Made by a program: the position numbers and the translations under genes
Shown here: in pieces, positions 1-6,912 of the stretch
Layout of the letters: each line of letters starts with the position of its first letter
How positions within the stretch are numbered: the first letter of the stretch is position 1
Notes under the pieces: model-generated
Told to the model about the DNA's origin: nothing
Database searches by the model: none
The model's input: the letters and a program-made list of their open reading frames with translations, nothing else
Source: Nitrospirota bacterium
Lineage (GTDB): Bacteria; Nitrospirota; Thermodesulfovibrionia; Thermodesulfovibrionales; JdFR-88
Assembly (NCBI GenBank): GCA_021819985.1
Contig: JAKAEG010000125.1
Location: 1-8,720, forward strand
DNA length: 8,720 nt
Direction of reading: 5' to 3'

Positions 1-1
1 C

Positions 2-984
2 AGAGAAATGACGCCTAAGCAAAAAACCATCGAATCACAAGAGGCCTCAGAATAGAACGGCTTGCTGAAACTATTGCAATTTCTTCCGGCGGTTCGATTG
101 ATTTTTACAGCGGCCTCGAATTCGCACCAAGCGGAGTGCAAAACATGAGGGCCATCTACTCGCTTATTGCGCTCACCGGAAATCTGGATGCGGAGGGAGG
201 CCTTCTTATACGCACCTATCCTCATGGGCCTTGCGCGGAATTTTCACCTGATCCGGATCATCCGCCCATTGGCTCAAGGGAATACCCGCTTTTTTATGCC
301 CTAACCGGTAAAGCGCATGCAGCAGCTCTGCACGGCGATCCTTATCCGGTGCGCGGATTGCTCCTTGTTGGGGGGTCCCCTTATCTCTCGTATCCAGATC
401 CGGCAAACTGGAAGCGGATATACGATAGCCTTGATTTCATGGCCGTGGTAGACAGGTCCATGCCCGAGGAGGCTGCCTGGGCGGATGTTATTCTCCCTGC
501 CGCTACATATTATGAAACCAATTCCCTCCAGTTTTACCGTACCCATATGCGTCTACGCCACAAACTAATAGAGCCCGTGGGGCGGGCCCTGAACGATTCC
601 ATCATTCTGGCGAAGATAGCAGAACGGTTGGGTTTTGGCCACGCTTTCCCGCAGTCGGAAAAGGAGATGAGGGAGCGGGCGCTTACCGGGCATCCAGAAT
701 TAGTGAGACGTTTTTTCGAAGGTGCTGATATAGTTGAATTGCCTTTTCCCAAGCAACGGGTGCGCAAGTACGAGACAGGACATCTGCGCAGTGACGGGCG
801 GCCGGGATTTCCGACCCCAACAGGCAAGTTTGAATTCAAGTCCACACTTCTTGAGCGCTATGGATATGACCCGTTGCCTTTGTACAAGGATCCCCGCTCT
901 GCGGGACCGCGGAGCATAAACAACGGCGATCCCGTAACCGTCTTTACAGAAAAAGGGCAGATTACGTTAAAAGCGCATAATTAA
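2..984 (+). pseudogene. Molybdopterin oxidoreductase catalytic subunit, 5'-cut and decayed
   Basis: This is the C-terminal part of a bis-MGD molybdenum/tungsten oxidoreductase; the N-terminal Fe-S motif lies outside the window. Family hallmarks visible are the 'GVQNMRAIYSLIALTGNLDAEGG' type block near 125-200 (here split: GVQNMRAIYSL then LTGNLDAEGG), 'VVDRSMPEEAAWADVILPAA' style text around 445-505, and 'PTGKFEFKS' near 818-843. Three defects are visible. Reading frame 2 gives EMTP up to about base 19 and then homology continues in frame 1 (ITRGLRIERLAETIA), with a TAA at 16-18 in frame 1; the crossover falls at an A6 run (21-26). After 'DPRSAGPRS' the text jumps straight to 'INNGDPVTVFTEKGQITLKA', so the middle of the molydopterin-dinucleotide-binding domain is missing. 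The protein then stops shortly afterwards instead of continuing for roughly 80 residues. The ATG at 136 is internal to the domain and is not a real start. Substrate cannot be assigned. A sequencing or assembly error could explain the frameshift, but not the missing domain pieces. Confidence 0.8.
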
Positions 985-995
985 TTTTTAAAATA

Positions 996-1070
996 AAAGG
1001 CGACTGACGGAACAAAGATGGGTTGAACCATCGGGAAGCCTCCAATAACACGAAGCCGACCGTCTGGGCT
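996..1070 (+). promoter_or_regulatory. ZTP (pfl-type) riboswitch upstream of fdhA
   Basis: The stretch matches the ZTP/pfl riboswitch layout in order. P1 can form from AGGC (998-1001) with GCCT (1038-1041). The conserved GACTGACGGAAC follows (1002-1013). A hairpin forms from GATGG (1017-1021) with CCATC (1028-1032), then CGGGAAGC (1032-1039). The element ends in CCGTCTGGGC (1060-1069). The pseudoknot GACGG (1006-1010) with CCGTC (1060-1064) is perfectly complementary and differs from the common GGCGG/CCGCC pairing as I recall it by a compensated change, which supports a real structure. The class senses ZTP/ZMP, which accumulate when 10-formyl-tetrahydrofolate is short, and generally turns expression on. 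Only 22 nt separate it from the fdhA start, and no terminator hairpin with a T-run is present, so translational control is likely. A promoter should lie within the AT-rich end of the preceding pseudogene or in 960-995, but no convincing -35/-10 pair was found. Confidence 0.88.
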
Positions 1071-1080
1071 TTATGAAAAT

Positions 1081-1086
1081 GGAGGC
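1081..1086 (+). promoter_or_regulatory. fdhA ribosome binding site, complementary to riboswitch P1 strand
   Basis: GGAGGC lies 5-6 nt before the ATG at 1092 and fixes that start. It is the exact reverse complement of GCCTCC at 1038-1043, whose first four bases form the 3' side of riboswitch stem P1. Ligand-stabilised P1 would therefore free this site, and the ligand-free RNA could mask it. The pairing is seen in the sequence; the switching is inferred. Confidence 0.7.
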
Positions 1087-1091
1087 GTGGT

Positions 1092-3743
1092 ATGCAAAAA
1101 AATTATTCCGGCCGGCTTATAGTGCTTAATGGCGAGAAAACTATTTTTTCTCCCGGGGAAACAATCCTTCAGATAGCAAACAGGAACCAGATACAAATCC
1201 CTGCGCTCTGTCATGATCCAAGACTGACCCCTTCCGGACACTGCAAGGTCTGCCTTGTCGAGATCAACGGCAAGATGAAAGCGTCCTGTACCGCCAAGGC
1301 GGAAACCGGCATGATTGTCGAAACCCATTCTGAGAAAGTGAAGGAAGCCCGCAGGAGGCGTGTAACAGCCATCTTAAAACAGCATAAGGGCAACTGCGCG
1401 ACATGCCAGCAGTACGAGTTTTGCGGGCTGCTGAACCTGGCCGAAGAAGTTGGCCTCGGCCGTCCTGTTTTTTCCTTCACCGGCACGCCGGAAACAGAAG
1501 TTGTGGAAAACAAGCTCCAGATCGATCTTGCCAAGTGCATAAGGTGCGGCAAGTGCGTGAGGGTCTGCGCCGACATAAGAAAGGTGGGATCTCTGCGTCA
1601 TCCCGTGCTCTCCCCGGACGTGGACAAGATCACTTTCAGCAAAGAATGTGAGAGGTGCGGCCAATGCGCGGTAATGTGCCCGACGGGAGCAATCGTTGAA
1701 ATATACAGGGACAGACCTGACAAACGCGTGAAAAGTGTCTGCACCTATTGCGCTACGGGATGCAGTATTTATCTCGACGTTAAGGAAGAAAAAGTCATAG
1801 GAGTAACGACTGACGATCTCGATCCAGTTGGCCGTGGCAATTTGTGCGTGAAGGGGAGGTTCGGTTTTGCTTTTATTCACAATCCGGACAGACTGAAAAC
1901 GCCTCTCATCAAAGAAAATGGAAATTTCCGTGAAGCTTCCTGGGAAGAGGCATTCTCACTCATTACTTCGGGGCTGACAAAGATCAAGGAGGCTTATGGG
2001 GCCGAAGCAATCGGCGGCATCGGTTCGGCCAGGGCCACTAATGAGGACAATTATCTTTTTCAGAGGATGATGAGGGGTGCGCTGGGAACGGACAATATCG
2101 ACAACTGCGCGAGACTCTGCCACATACCGGCTGCCACAGCCCTGAAAATGTCGTTTGGCATCAGCGCGTCCACTTCTTCATTGACCGACCTGGAACATAG
2201 TGACGTAATATTGGTGGCCGGTTCGAACACTACCGAAGCGCATCCCATATCGGCGCTGCATCTCAAGTGGGCCCATTCTCGTGGGTCCAGGCTCATTGTG
2301 ATAGACCCAAGGGCGATCTCTCTTGCCTCCGAGGCGGATATTCACCTGCAACTCAGGCCAGGAACAAATGCGGCACTGTTCAACGGCCTTCTAAGAGTAA
2401 TAGTCGAAGAGGACCTCTGCTATAAGGAGTTTATCGGCAGATTCACCGCGGGGTGGGACAAAACGGTCAAAACGGCACTCGCGCTTACCATGAATGAAGT
2501 GGAAAGCATCACCGGAGTGCCAAAAGACCTTATCGTCAAGGCAGCGAAGATATACGGGAGCAGCCGGAGGTCGATCATCATCAGCGGGCTCGGCGTGGAC
2601 GAACACGAATACGGCACAGAGGGCATGCTTGCACTGATAAACCTTGCATTGGCTACTGGAAATATCGGCAATCCGGGATCAGGTGTGTTCTGCCTGAGGG
2701 GGCAGAACAACGTACAAGGGGTATGTGATATGGGCTGCCTTCCAGGGCTGCTCCCCGGATATCAGCCGGTAAAAAATGAACAGGTCCGCGAGAAATTTTC
2801 CGCTCATTGGGGGAGGCAGATTCCTGACTGGATTGGAAAAAACTCCGCTCAGATGATGGACGCCGCACTGGAAGAAAAAATTAAGGCCCTCTACATCTGG
2901 GGCGAGGACCCTGCCCAGACACACGGAGATACAAAACACATCAGGAAGGCGTTGGAGAGTCTGGATTTTATGATATATCAGGACTTGTTTTTCACAGAAA
3001 CTGCGGTGTTTGCAAACGTGATATTGCCCGCAGCCTCGTTCGCCGAAAAGGACGGCACGTTTACCAATACGGAAAGGAGGGTGAGGCTTCTAAGGAAGGC
3101 GGTGCAGCCTGTTGGAAGCGCAAAAGCAGACTGGGAAATATTCAGGGACCTTTCCAATGCGCTGGGCCTGCGATCAGATTATCAATCGCCGGCTGAGGTA
3201 TATGATGAGATGGCCTCATTAACCCCTTATTTAAAAGGCATCTCCCATAAGAGACTGGGAGGCAATGGACTTCAGTGGCCATGCCTGAACGAATCACATC
3301 CCGGCACTGAGCGGCTTTATACGCATGGATTTCCTTCGGGTCTGGCGGCATTTCATCCAGTCCCGTACCGGATTCCTTCGGAGGAAGTGACGGAAGAATA
3401 TCCATTTATACTGATTACAGGGAGAAGGCTCTACCATTTCAACAATGCCGCACAGACCAGCCGGACTGAAACTGCATCAGGAACCGAGGAATGCCTTGAT
3501 ATGAATCCCTTCGACATGGAGCGCCTGAATCTCAGCGTTGGACAGAAGGTAAAGGTCAGGTCGCGCAGAGGTGAAATTATTGCTTATGTCAGGGCCGATT
3601 CCGCGATTCTCCAAGAGACGGTTTTCGCTTCATTTCACACCATGAGGCTTCCAATAAATGTGCTGACAGGAGGCGCAAGAGACAGCTATACAGATACCTA
3701 CAGCTATAAATTTTCCGCCGTAAATGTGGAGCGTCACATATGA
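1092..3743 (+). CDS. fdhA: Formate dehydrogenase catalytic (alpha) subunit, cysteine-type, with N-terminal ferredoxin-like domains
   Basis: Interconverts formate and CO2 at a bis-MGD Mo or W centre in the cytoplasm (no signal peptide). The 883 residues are full length for the multi-cluster type. Domains in order: a [2Fe-2S] domain with Cys40, 51, 54 and 66; a His-Cys [4Fe-4S] motif with His98, Cys102, 105 and 111, as in NuoG; two [4Fe-4S] sites with Cys149/152/155/159 and Cys186/189/192/196; the MopB [4Fe-4S] motif Cys217/220/224/252 with the conserved Lys254; the catalytic body; and a dinucleotide-binding C-terminal domain from about residue 766. The active-site motif NCARLCH places Cys343-His344 where selenoenzymes have Sec-His. 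The start is supported by GGAGG at 1081-1085. Translation is probably governed by the ZTP riboswitch just upstream. No NuoE/NuoF-like, HydB-like or ferredoxin partner gene follows, so the electron partner is unknown. CO2 reduction to feed formyl-THF and formate oxidation are both possible; the riboswitch favours a folate link. Confidence 0.93.
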   Translation: MQKNYSGRLIVLNGEKTIFSPGETILQIANRNQIQIPALCHDPRLTPSGHCKVCLVEINGKMKASCTAKAETGMIVETHSEKVKEARRRRVTAILKQHKGNCATCQQYEFCGLLNLAEEVGLGRPVFSFTGTPETEVVENKLQIDLAKCIRCGKCVRVCADIRKVGSLRHPVLSPDVDKITFSKECERCGQCAVMCPTGAIVEIYRDRPDKRVKSVCTYCATGCSIYLDVKEEKVIGVTTDDLDPVGRGNLCVKGRFGFAFIHNPDRLKTPLIKENGNFREASWEEAFSLITSGLTKIKEAYGAEAIGGIGSARATNEDNYLFQRMMRGALGTDNIDNCARLCHIPAATALKMSFGISASTSSLTDLEHSDVILVAGSNTTEAHPISALHLKWAHSRGSRLIVIDPRAISLASEADIHLQLRPGTNAALFNGLLRVIVEEDLCYKEFIGRFTAGWDKTVKTALALTMNEVESITGVPKDLIVKAAKIYGSSRRSIIISGLGVDEHEYGTEGMLALINLALATGNIGNPGSGVFCLRGQNNVQGVCDMGCLPGLLPGYQPVKNEQVREKFSAHWGRQIPDWIGKNSAQMMDAALEEKIKALYIWGEDPAQTHGDTKHIRKALESLDFMIYQDLFFTETAVFANVILPAASFAEKDGTFTNTERRVRLLRKAVQPVGSAKADWEIFRDLSNALGLRSDYQSPAEVYDEMASLTPYLKGISHKRLGGNGLQWPCLNESHPGTERLYTHGFPSGLAAFHPVPYRIPSEEVTEEYPFILITGRRLYHFNNAAQTSRTETASGTEECLDMNPFDMERLNLSVGQKVKVRSRRGEIIAYVRADSAILQETVFASFHTMRLPINVLTGGARDSYTDTYSYKFSAVNVERHI

Positions 3744-3996
3744 CCGGTATAAAGGGAACTTTAAATTTGTGAGCTCGCGGCTAAGATGCCTATATTCTAC
3801 CGATAATCCTCACGATCCGGGTTTCTCTGCCAGCGTGTACTTTCGGCCGTAATCCGCGCCGAATTTCAGTCTTACAAAATGTGGTATCCTGGACGCACAC
3901 TTCCCTTTTGTCAAGATCGCTTATGATGCCATGTTTCAACCCGAAATCCGCCTGAAAAAATGCTACTTTCGCGATTAAAGCAGGTGCTATTATTTT
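3744..3996. other. Gene-free stretch, no assignable function
   Basis: I see no gene with a normal start, no strong terminator behind fdhA, and no RNA gene. The - strand is open without stops from 4011 down to a TAG at 3790-3792 (73 codons) but has no ATG, and only a TTG at 3937-3939 without a clear ribosome site. A second - strand frame in the same place could give about 34 residues ending in KYTLAEKPGS, again only with a TTG start. Both readings may be chance. The stretch may be a remnant of a lost gene or mobile element. An AGGTG at 3982-3986 looks like the old ribosome site of the following pseudogene. Confidence 0.5.
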
Positions 3997-4614
3997 ATTT
4001 GAATCGTCATTTTAGGCGCATCGGGAAGGACGGGCAGGCATCTGGTCAGGCAGGCACTGGACAGGGGCCATGCTGTGACAGCATTCGTTCGCAACCCGGC
4101 CAAAATGGACGTGTCACACGAAAACCTCTCGATTTTCAAAGGTGACATCCTTCATACGGAGGAAGTCGATGCTGCCGTAACATGGCAGGACGCGGTCCTC
4201 TCTGCTTTGGGCCTGACCAAGGGCTCTCCCAAAACGATATGCGCCGATGGGATAAAAAACATCATTGCCGCCATGAAAAAGCACGGGGTCAAACGTCTCA
4301 TCATGGAGTCTGCCTATGGGGTCGGAAATACGAGGAACAAGGTTTTTTACGCCAGGGTATTGTGGCTGATTATTAAAGACAGGATTAAGGACAAGGAAGC
4401 GATGGAAAGGGAGATCCAGGGGAGTGGGCTCGAATGGGTGATAGCCCGCCCGGTCGCTTTGACAGACGGCCAAAAGACCTGATTGTACCGGGCCGGACTC
4501 GATCTCAAACTCAGCTTTTTCCCAAGGGTCTCCCGCGCCGACGTGGCCGACTTCATGCTTTCCCAGCTTGAAAGCGGCAAATTCCTACATGAAATGCCGA
4601 TAGTGAGCCTTTAA
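3997..4614 (+). pseudogene. NmrA-like NAD(P)-binding reductase (atypical SDR), start lost and in-frame TGA
   Basis: The reading frame encodes a short atypical SDR of the NmrA/YwnB-like kind, a cytoplasmic NAD(P)-binding protein of unknown substrate. It begins with the Rossmann motif IVILGASGRTGRHLV (4003 on), then TAFVRNPAK, the acidic loop 'KGDIL', 'DAVLSALG', and the 'LIMESAYGVGNT' region. After 'VIARPVALTDGQKT' a TGA at 4480-4482 interrupts the frame, but homology continues in the same frame as LYRAGLDLKL, FPRVSRADVADFML and LESGKFLHE to the TAA at 4612-4614, the usual family end. The family normally has Gly at the TGA position (T-G-x-Y), so GGA to TGA would explain it. At the front, ATT-TGA-ATC at 3997-4005 sits where ATG-AAA-ATC is expected, about 10 nt after AGGTG, so the start also appears lost. 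The ATG at 4075 is internal to the Rossmann fold. About 206 codons in all, a normal length, so decay looks recent. Confidence 0.85.
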
Positions 4615-4749
4615 GAGCAAACGGGCCTGTGCGAGAAAATGGGACTCAAAACCTATCTGGCCACCTCCGCGCCACTGCCATATTAAGAGCGAGCGGTGTC
4701 GCATCCAACCTGGAGCAACATTCCGATGAACGCTGATTGTTCCCGGGGA
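4615..4749. other. Gene-free stretch behind the reductase pseudogene
   Basis: No recognisable gene. A short open run in the same frame as the pseudogene (TGLCEKMGLKTYLATSAPLPY, ending in TAA at 4684-4686) has no start or family I recognise. Together with 4772-4830 this forms a gap of over 200 bases broken only by the hairpin at 4750-4771. Confidence 0.4.
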
Positions 4750-4771
4750 GGGCCTGGGTTGCCCCAGGCCC
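4750..4771 (+). terminator. Strong GC hairpin, possible terminator
   Basis: GGGCCTGGG (4750-4758) pairs perfectly with CCCAGGCCC (4763-4771) around a TTGC loop. The following bases (cttgccgctt) contain only a weak T-run, so it may be a poor intrinsic terminator, a transcript-stabilising hairpin, or part of an integrase-related structure near the tRNA fragment. Confidence 0.4.
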
Positions 4772-4779
4772 CTTGCCGC

Positions 4780-4799
4780 TTCTAACCGTTTTCTAACGG
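4780..4799 (+). repeat. Two direct TTCTAAC repeats one helical turn apart
   Basis: TTCTAACCG (4780-4788) and TTCTAACGG (4791-4799) repeat with an 11-bp period, about 32 bases before the tRNA-Gly fragment. Spacing of one helical turn is typical of tandem protein-binding sites, for instance recombinase arm-type sites, but two short copies can be chance. Confidence 0.35.
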
Positions 4800-4830
4800 A
4801 ATACCCTCAAACAGCCTGAAATCCCATAAA

Positions 4831-4867
4831 AAGCTGAAGGTCGCGGGTTCGAATCCCGTCGCCCGCT
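4831..4867 (+). other. tRNA-Gly 3' fragment, candidate attachment-site scar
   Basis: The sequence runs from the end of the anticodon loop through GCTGA (3' side of the anticodon stem, 4833-4837), a variable region, and a T arm with stem GCGGG (4843-4847), loop TTCGAAT and stem CCCGT (4855-4859). It ends with the acceptor strand CGCCCGC (4860-4866) and discriminator T4867. This agrees with bacterial tRNA-Gly, which starts GCGGGCG and has U73. No GCGGGCG, D arm or TCAGC lies at the right distance upstream, so no complete tRNA can fold. No CCA is encoded; a T-rich tract follows directly. A 3' tRNA piece cut near the anticodon loop is what integration of a tyrosine-recombinase element into a tRNA gene leaves at one end. 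No integrase gene is in the window. Confidence 0.75.
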
Positions 4868-4896
4868 CTTTTGTTTTTTCTTTTTTAATTTTTTCA

Positions 4897-4925
4897 TTTC
4901 CTGCCGGACCGGAATCTACTATAAT
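4897..4925 (+). promoter_or_regulatory. Candidate sigma-70-type promoter for glgB
   Basis: A perfect -10 hexamer TATAAT lies at 4920-4925, 17 nt after a weak -35-like TTTCCT (4897-4902). It would start a transcript near 4932, giving a leader of about 58 nt before glgB. The leader contains the palindrome T7A7 (4942-4955). The -35 is poor, so this rests mainly on the -10 and the position. Confidence 0.5.
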
Positions 4926-4989
4926 CTTTAGTATTACCAGATTTTTTTAAAAAAATAAAAGGATATTCACCTTTTCAGAGGGGGCCCGG

Positions 4990-6906
4990 ATGGCTGGCAG
5001 TGTCCTTAACGGCGTAAGTCTCTTTACAGATCTCGATGTATATCTCTTCAGGCAGGGAAATCACTTTAAACTCTATGACAAACTGGGCTCGCACATTATT
5101 GAATCCGGCGGGGTCAGAGGTACCTATTTCGCGCTCTGGGCGCCAAACGCCAAGTCGGTTTCGGTGATGGGTGATTTCAATGGCTGGAACAAGCACACTC
5201 ACCAGCTTTCCTCAAGATGGGACAGTTCGGGCATATGGGAAGGTTTTATACCGGGCATGGCGGAAGGCCAGATATACAAATACCATATCGAATCAAAATA
5301 CGGGGGCTATGTCTGCGATAAGGGAGATCCCTATGCCTATCTCTGGGAGGTTTCTCCAAGGACGGGCTCTAAAGTCTGGAACCTTGATTACGAATGGGGC
5401 GACAGAGAATGGATGGGCACGAGGAAATCAAAAAACTCGCTTGACAAGCCTTTCTCCATTTACGAGGTCCATCTGGGTTCCTGGCGCAGGGTCCCCGAAG
5501 AGGGAAACCGGTTCATGACATACCGGGAGATGGCGCCCTATCTTGCCGGTTATGTAAAAGACATGGGTTTTACGCACGTTGAGTTCATGCCTGTGATGGA
5601 ACACCCTTTTTACGGCTCCTGGGGCTATCAGGTCCTGGGTTATTTTGCCCCCACAAGCCGTTTCGGAACTCCTCAGGATTTCATGTACCTTGTGGACCAG
5701 CTCCATCAAAACGGGATCAGTGTGATACTGGACTGGGTGCCTTCCCATTTCCCGGACGACGCGCATGGATTGTCCTATTTCGACGGCACGCACCTGTACG
5801 AGCACAGCGACCCCAAACAGGGCTTCCATCCGGAGTGGAGGAGCTATATTTTCAACCACGGCAGAAACGAGGTGCGGGCGTTTCTTATAAGCAGCGCGAT
5901 GTTCTGGCTGGAGAAGTATCATGCGGACGGACTCCGGGTGGATGCGGTCGCCTCGATCCTTTATCTTGATTACGCGAGGGAAGAAGGGGAGTGGGTGCCT
6001 AACCGGTTCGGCGGAAAGGAAAACCTGGAGGCCATAAGCTTTGTAAAGCGATTCAATGAGGCGGTCTACACCGCTCATCCTGATATCCAGACCGCGGCCG
6101 AGGAATCCACCGCATGGCCGATGGTCTCCCGTCCGCCTTATATCGGCGGCCTTGGGTTCGGGATGAAATGGAACATGGGCTGGATGCATGACACCTTGAA
6201 ATATTTCTCTCTGGACCCCATACACCGCAAGTACCACCATAACGAGCTTACATTCAGCATATGGTATGCCTTTTTCGAGAACTTTATCCTGCCGCTTTCC
6301 CATGACGAGGTGGTCTACGGGAAGGGCTCTCTGCTTGGACGGATGCCCGGGGATGACTGGCAAAAGTTCGCCGGCCTGAGGGCGCTTTTTGGCTATATGT
6401 ACGGCCATCCCGGCAAGAAGCTCCTGTTCATGGGAGGCGAGATAGGCCAATGGAACGAATGGTATCACGAGGAAAGCATACACTGGCATCTGCTCCAGTC
6501 TCCCGCTCACAAAGGGCTGCAGCAATGGGTAAAGGACCTGAACCGGGTTTACAGGAGCGAGCCCGCGCTGTACGGGAGGGACTTTGAGAACGACGGGTTC
6601 GAATGGGCCGACTTTTCTGACTGGGAGGGCAGCACGATAAGCTTTCTCAGGAAAAGTACCGGCGGCGAAAAGATCCTGGTGGTCTGCAATTTCACCCCCG
6701 TTCCGAGGCGGAATTATATTATCGGGGTGCCCTCCGGCGGGTACTGGCAGGAGATATTGAACAGCGATGCCGCCTTTTATGGCGGAAGCGGAATGGGCAA
6801 TTCAGGGGGTGTGGAGGCCAGGCCCGAACCGACTCACGGCAGGCCTTTTTCAGTCAGAGTGACTTTACCGCCGTTGGCGGTCGTCTTTTTCAAACCCAGG
6901 GCTTAA
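4990..6906 (+). CDS. glgB: 1,4-alpha-glucan branching enzyme (GH13)
   Basis: Cuts alpha-1,4-glucan chains and rejoins them in alpha-1,6 linkage during glycogen synthesis in the cytoplasm. The 638 residues comprise a CBM48-type N-terminal domain (about 25-130, with FALWAPNAKSVSVMGDFNGW), a GH13 barrel (about 150-520) and a C-terminal beta domain. Catalytic residues are all present: nucleophile Asp318 in DGLRVDAV, acid/base Glu371 in AEEST, and Asp439 in LSHDEV. The branching-enzyme blocks HLGSWRR, GYFAPTSRFG, DWVPSHFP, DAHGL and FMGGEIGQWNEW are also present. It is shorter than the roughly 730-residue enterobacterial form because the extra N-terminal N1 domain is absent, which is common. GAGGGGG at 4978-4984, 5 nt before the ATG, supports the start. 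A candidate promoter precedes it; acs follows after an inverted-repeat element. No other glg genes are in the window. Confidence 0.96.
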   Translation: MAGSVLNGVSLFTDLDVYLFRQGNHFKLYDKLGSHIIESGGVRGTYFALWAPNAKSVSVMGDFNGWNKHTHQLSSRWDSSGIWEGFIPGMAEGQIYKYHIESKYGGYVCDKGDPYAYLWEVSPRTGSKVWNLDYEWGDREWMGTRKSKNSLDKPFSIYEVHLGSWRRVPEEGNRFMTYREMAPYLAGYVKDMGFTHVEFMPVMEHPFYGSWGYQVLGYFAPTSRFGTPQDFMYLVDQLHQNGISVILDWVPSHFPDDAHGLSYFDGTHLYEHSDPKQGFHPEWRSYIFNHGRNEVRAFLISSAMFWLEKYHADGLRVDAVASILYLDYAREEGEWVPNRFGGKENLEAISFVKRFNEAVYTAHPDIQTAAEESTAWPMVSRPPYIGGLGFGMKWNMGWMHDTLKYFSLDPIHRKYHHNELTFSIWYAFFENFILPLSHDEVVYGKGSLLGRMPGDDWQKFAGLRALFGYMYGHPGKKLLFMGGEIGQWNEWYHEESIHWHLLQSPAHKGLQQWVKDLNRVYRSEPALYGRDFENDGFEWADFSDWEGSTISFLRKSTGGEKILVVCNFTPVPRRNYIIGVPSGGYWQEILNSDAAFYGGSGMGNSGGVEARPEPTHGRPFSVRVTLPPLAVVFFKPRA

Positions 6907-6912
6907 TAAGGC

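Noticed and set aside
136..984. A complete 282-residue gene starting at the ATG at 136
   Set aside because: Family homology extends upstream through GGSIDFYSGLEFAPSGVQN in the same frame, so the ATG is internal to a larger, decayed gene.
1073..1129. Short upstream reading frame ATG-AAA-ATG overlapping the fdhA start
   Set aside because: It has no ribosome site of its own and the peptide is short and unremarkable.
4075..4482. A complete 135-residue reductase
   Set aside because: The Rossmann motif GASGRTG lies upstream of the ATG and homology continues past the TGA, so this is the middle of a pseudogene.
3997..4482. TGA read as an amino acid (recoding) in the reductase
   Set aside because: fdhA ends normally at a TGA at its expected length, no SECIS-like structure was noticed, and the ATG is also lost, so ordinary decay is simpler.
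4790..4868. A functional complete tRNA-Gly
   Set aside because: The 5' acceptor strand, D arm and 5' anticodon stem are absent at the required spacing.
5428..6525. Long - strand open frame (365 codons) inside glgB
   Set aside because: It is antisense to a gene with complete catalytic motifs, shows no family signature, and is typical of a coding-strand shadow.
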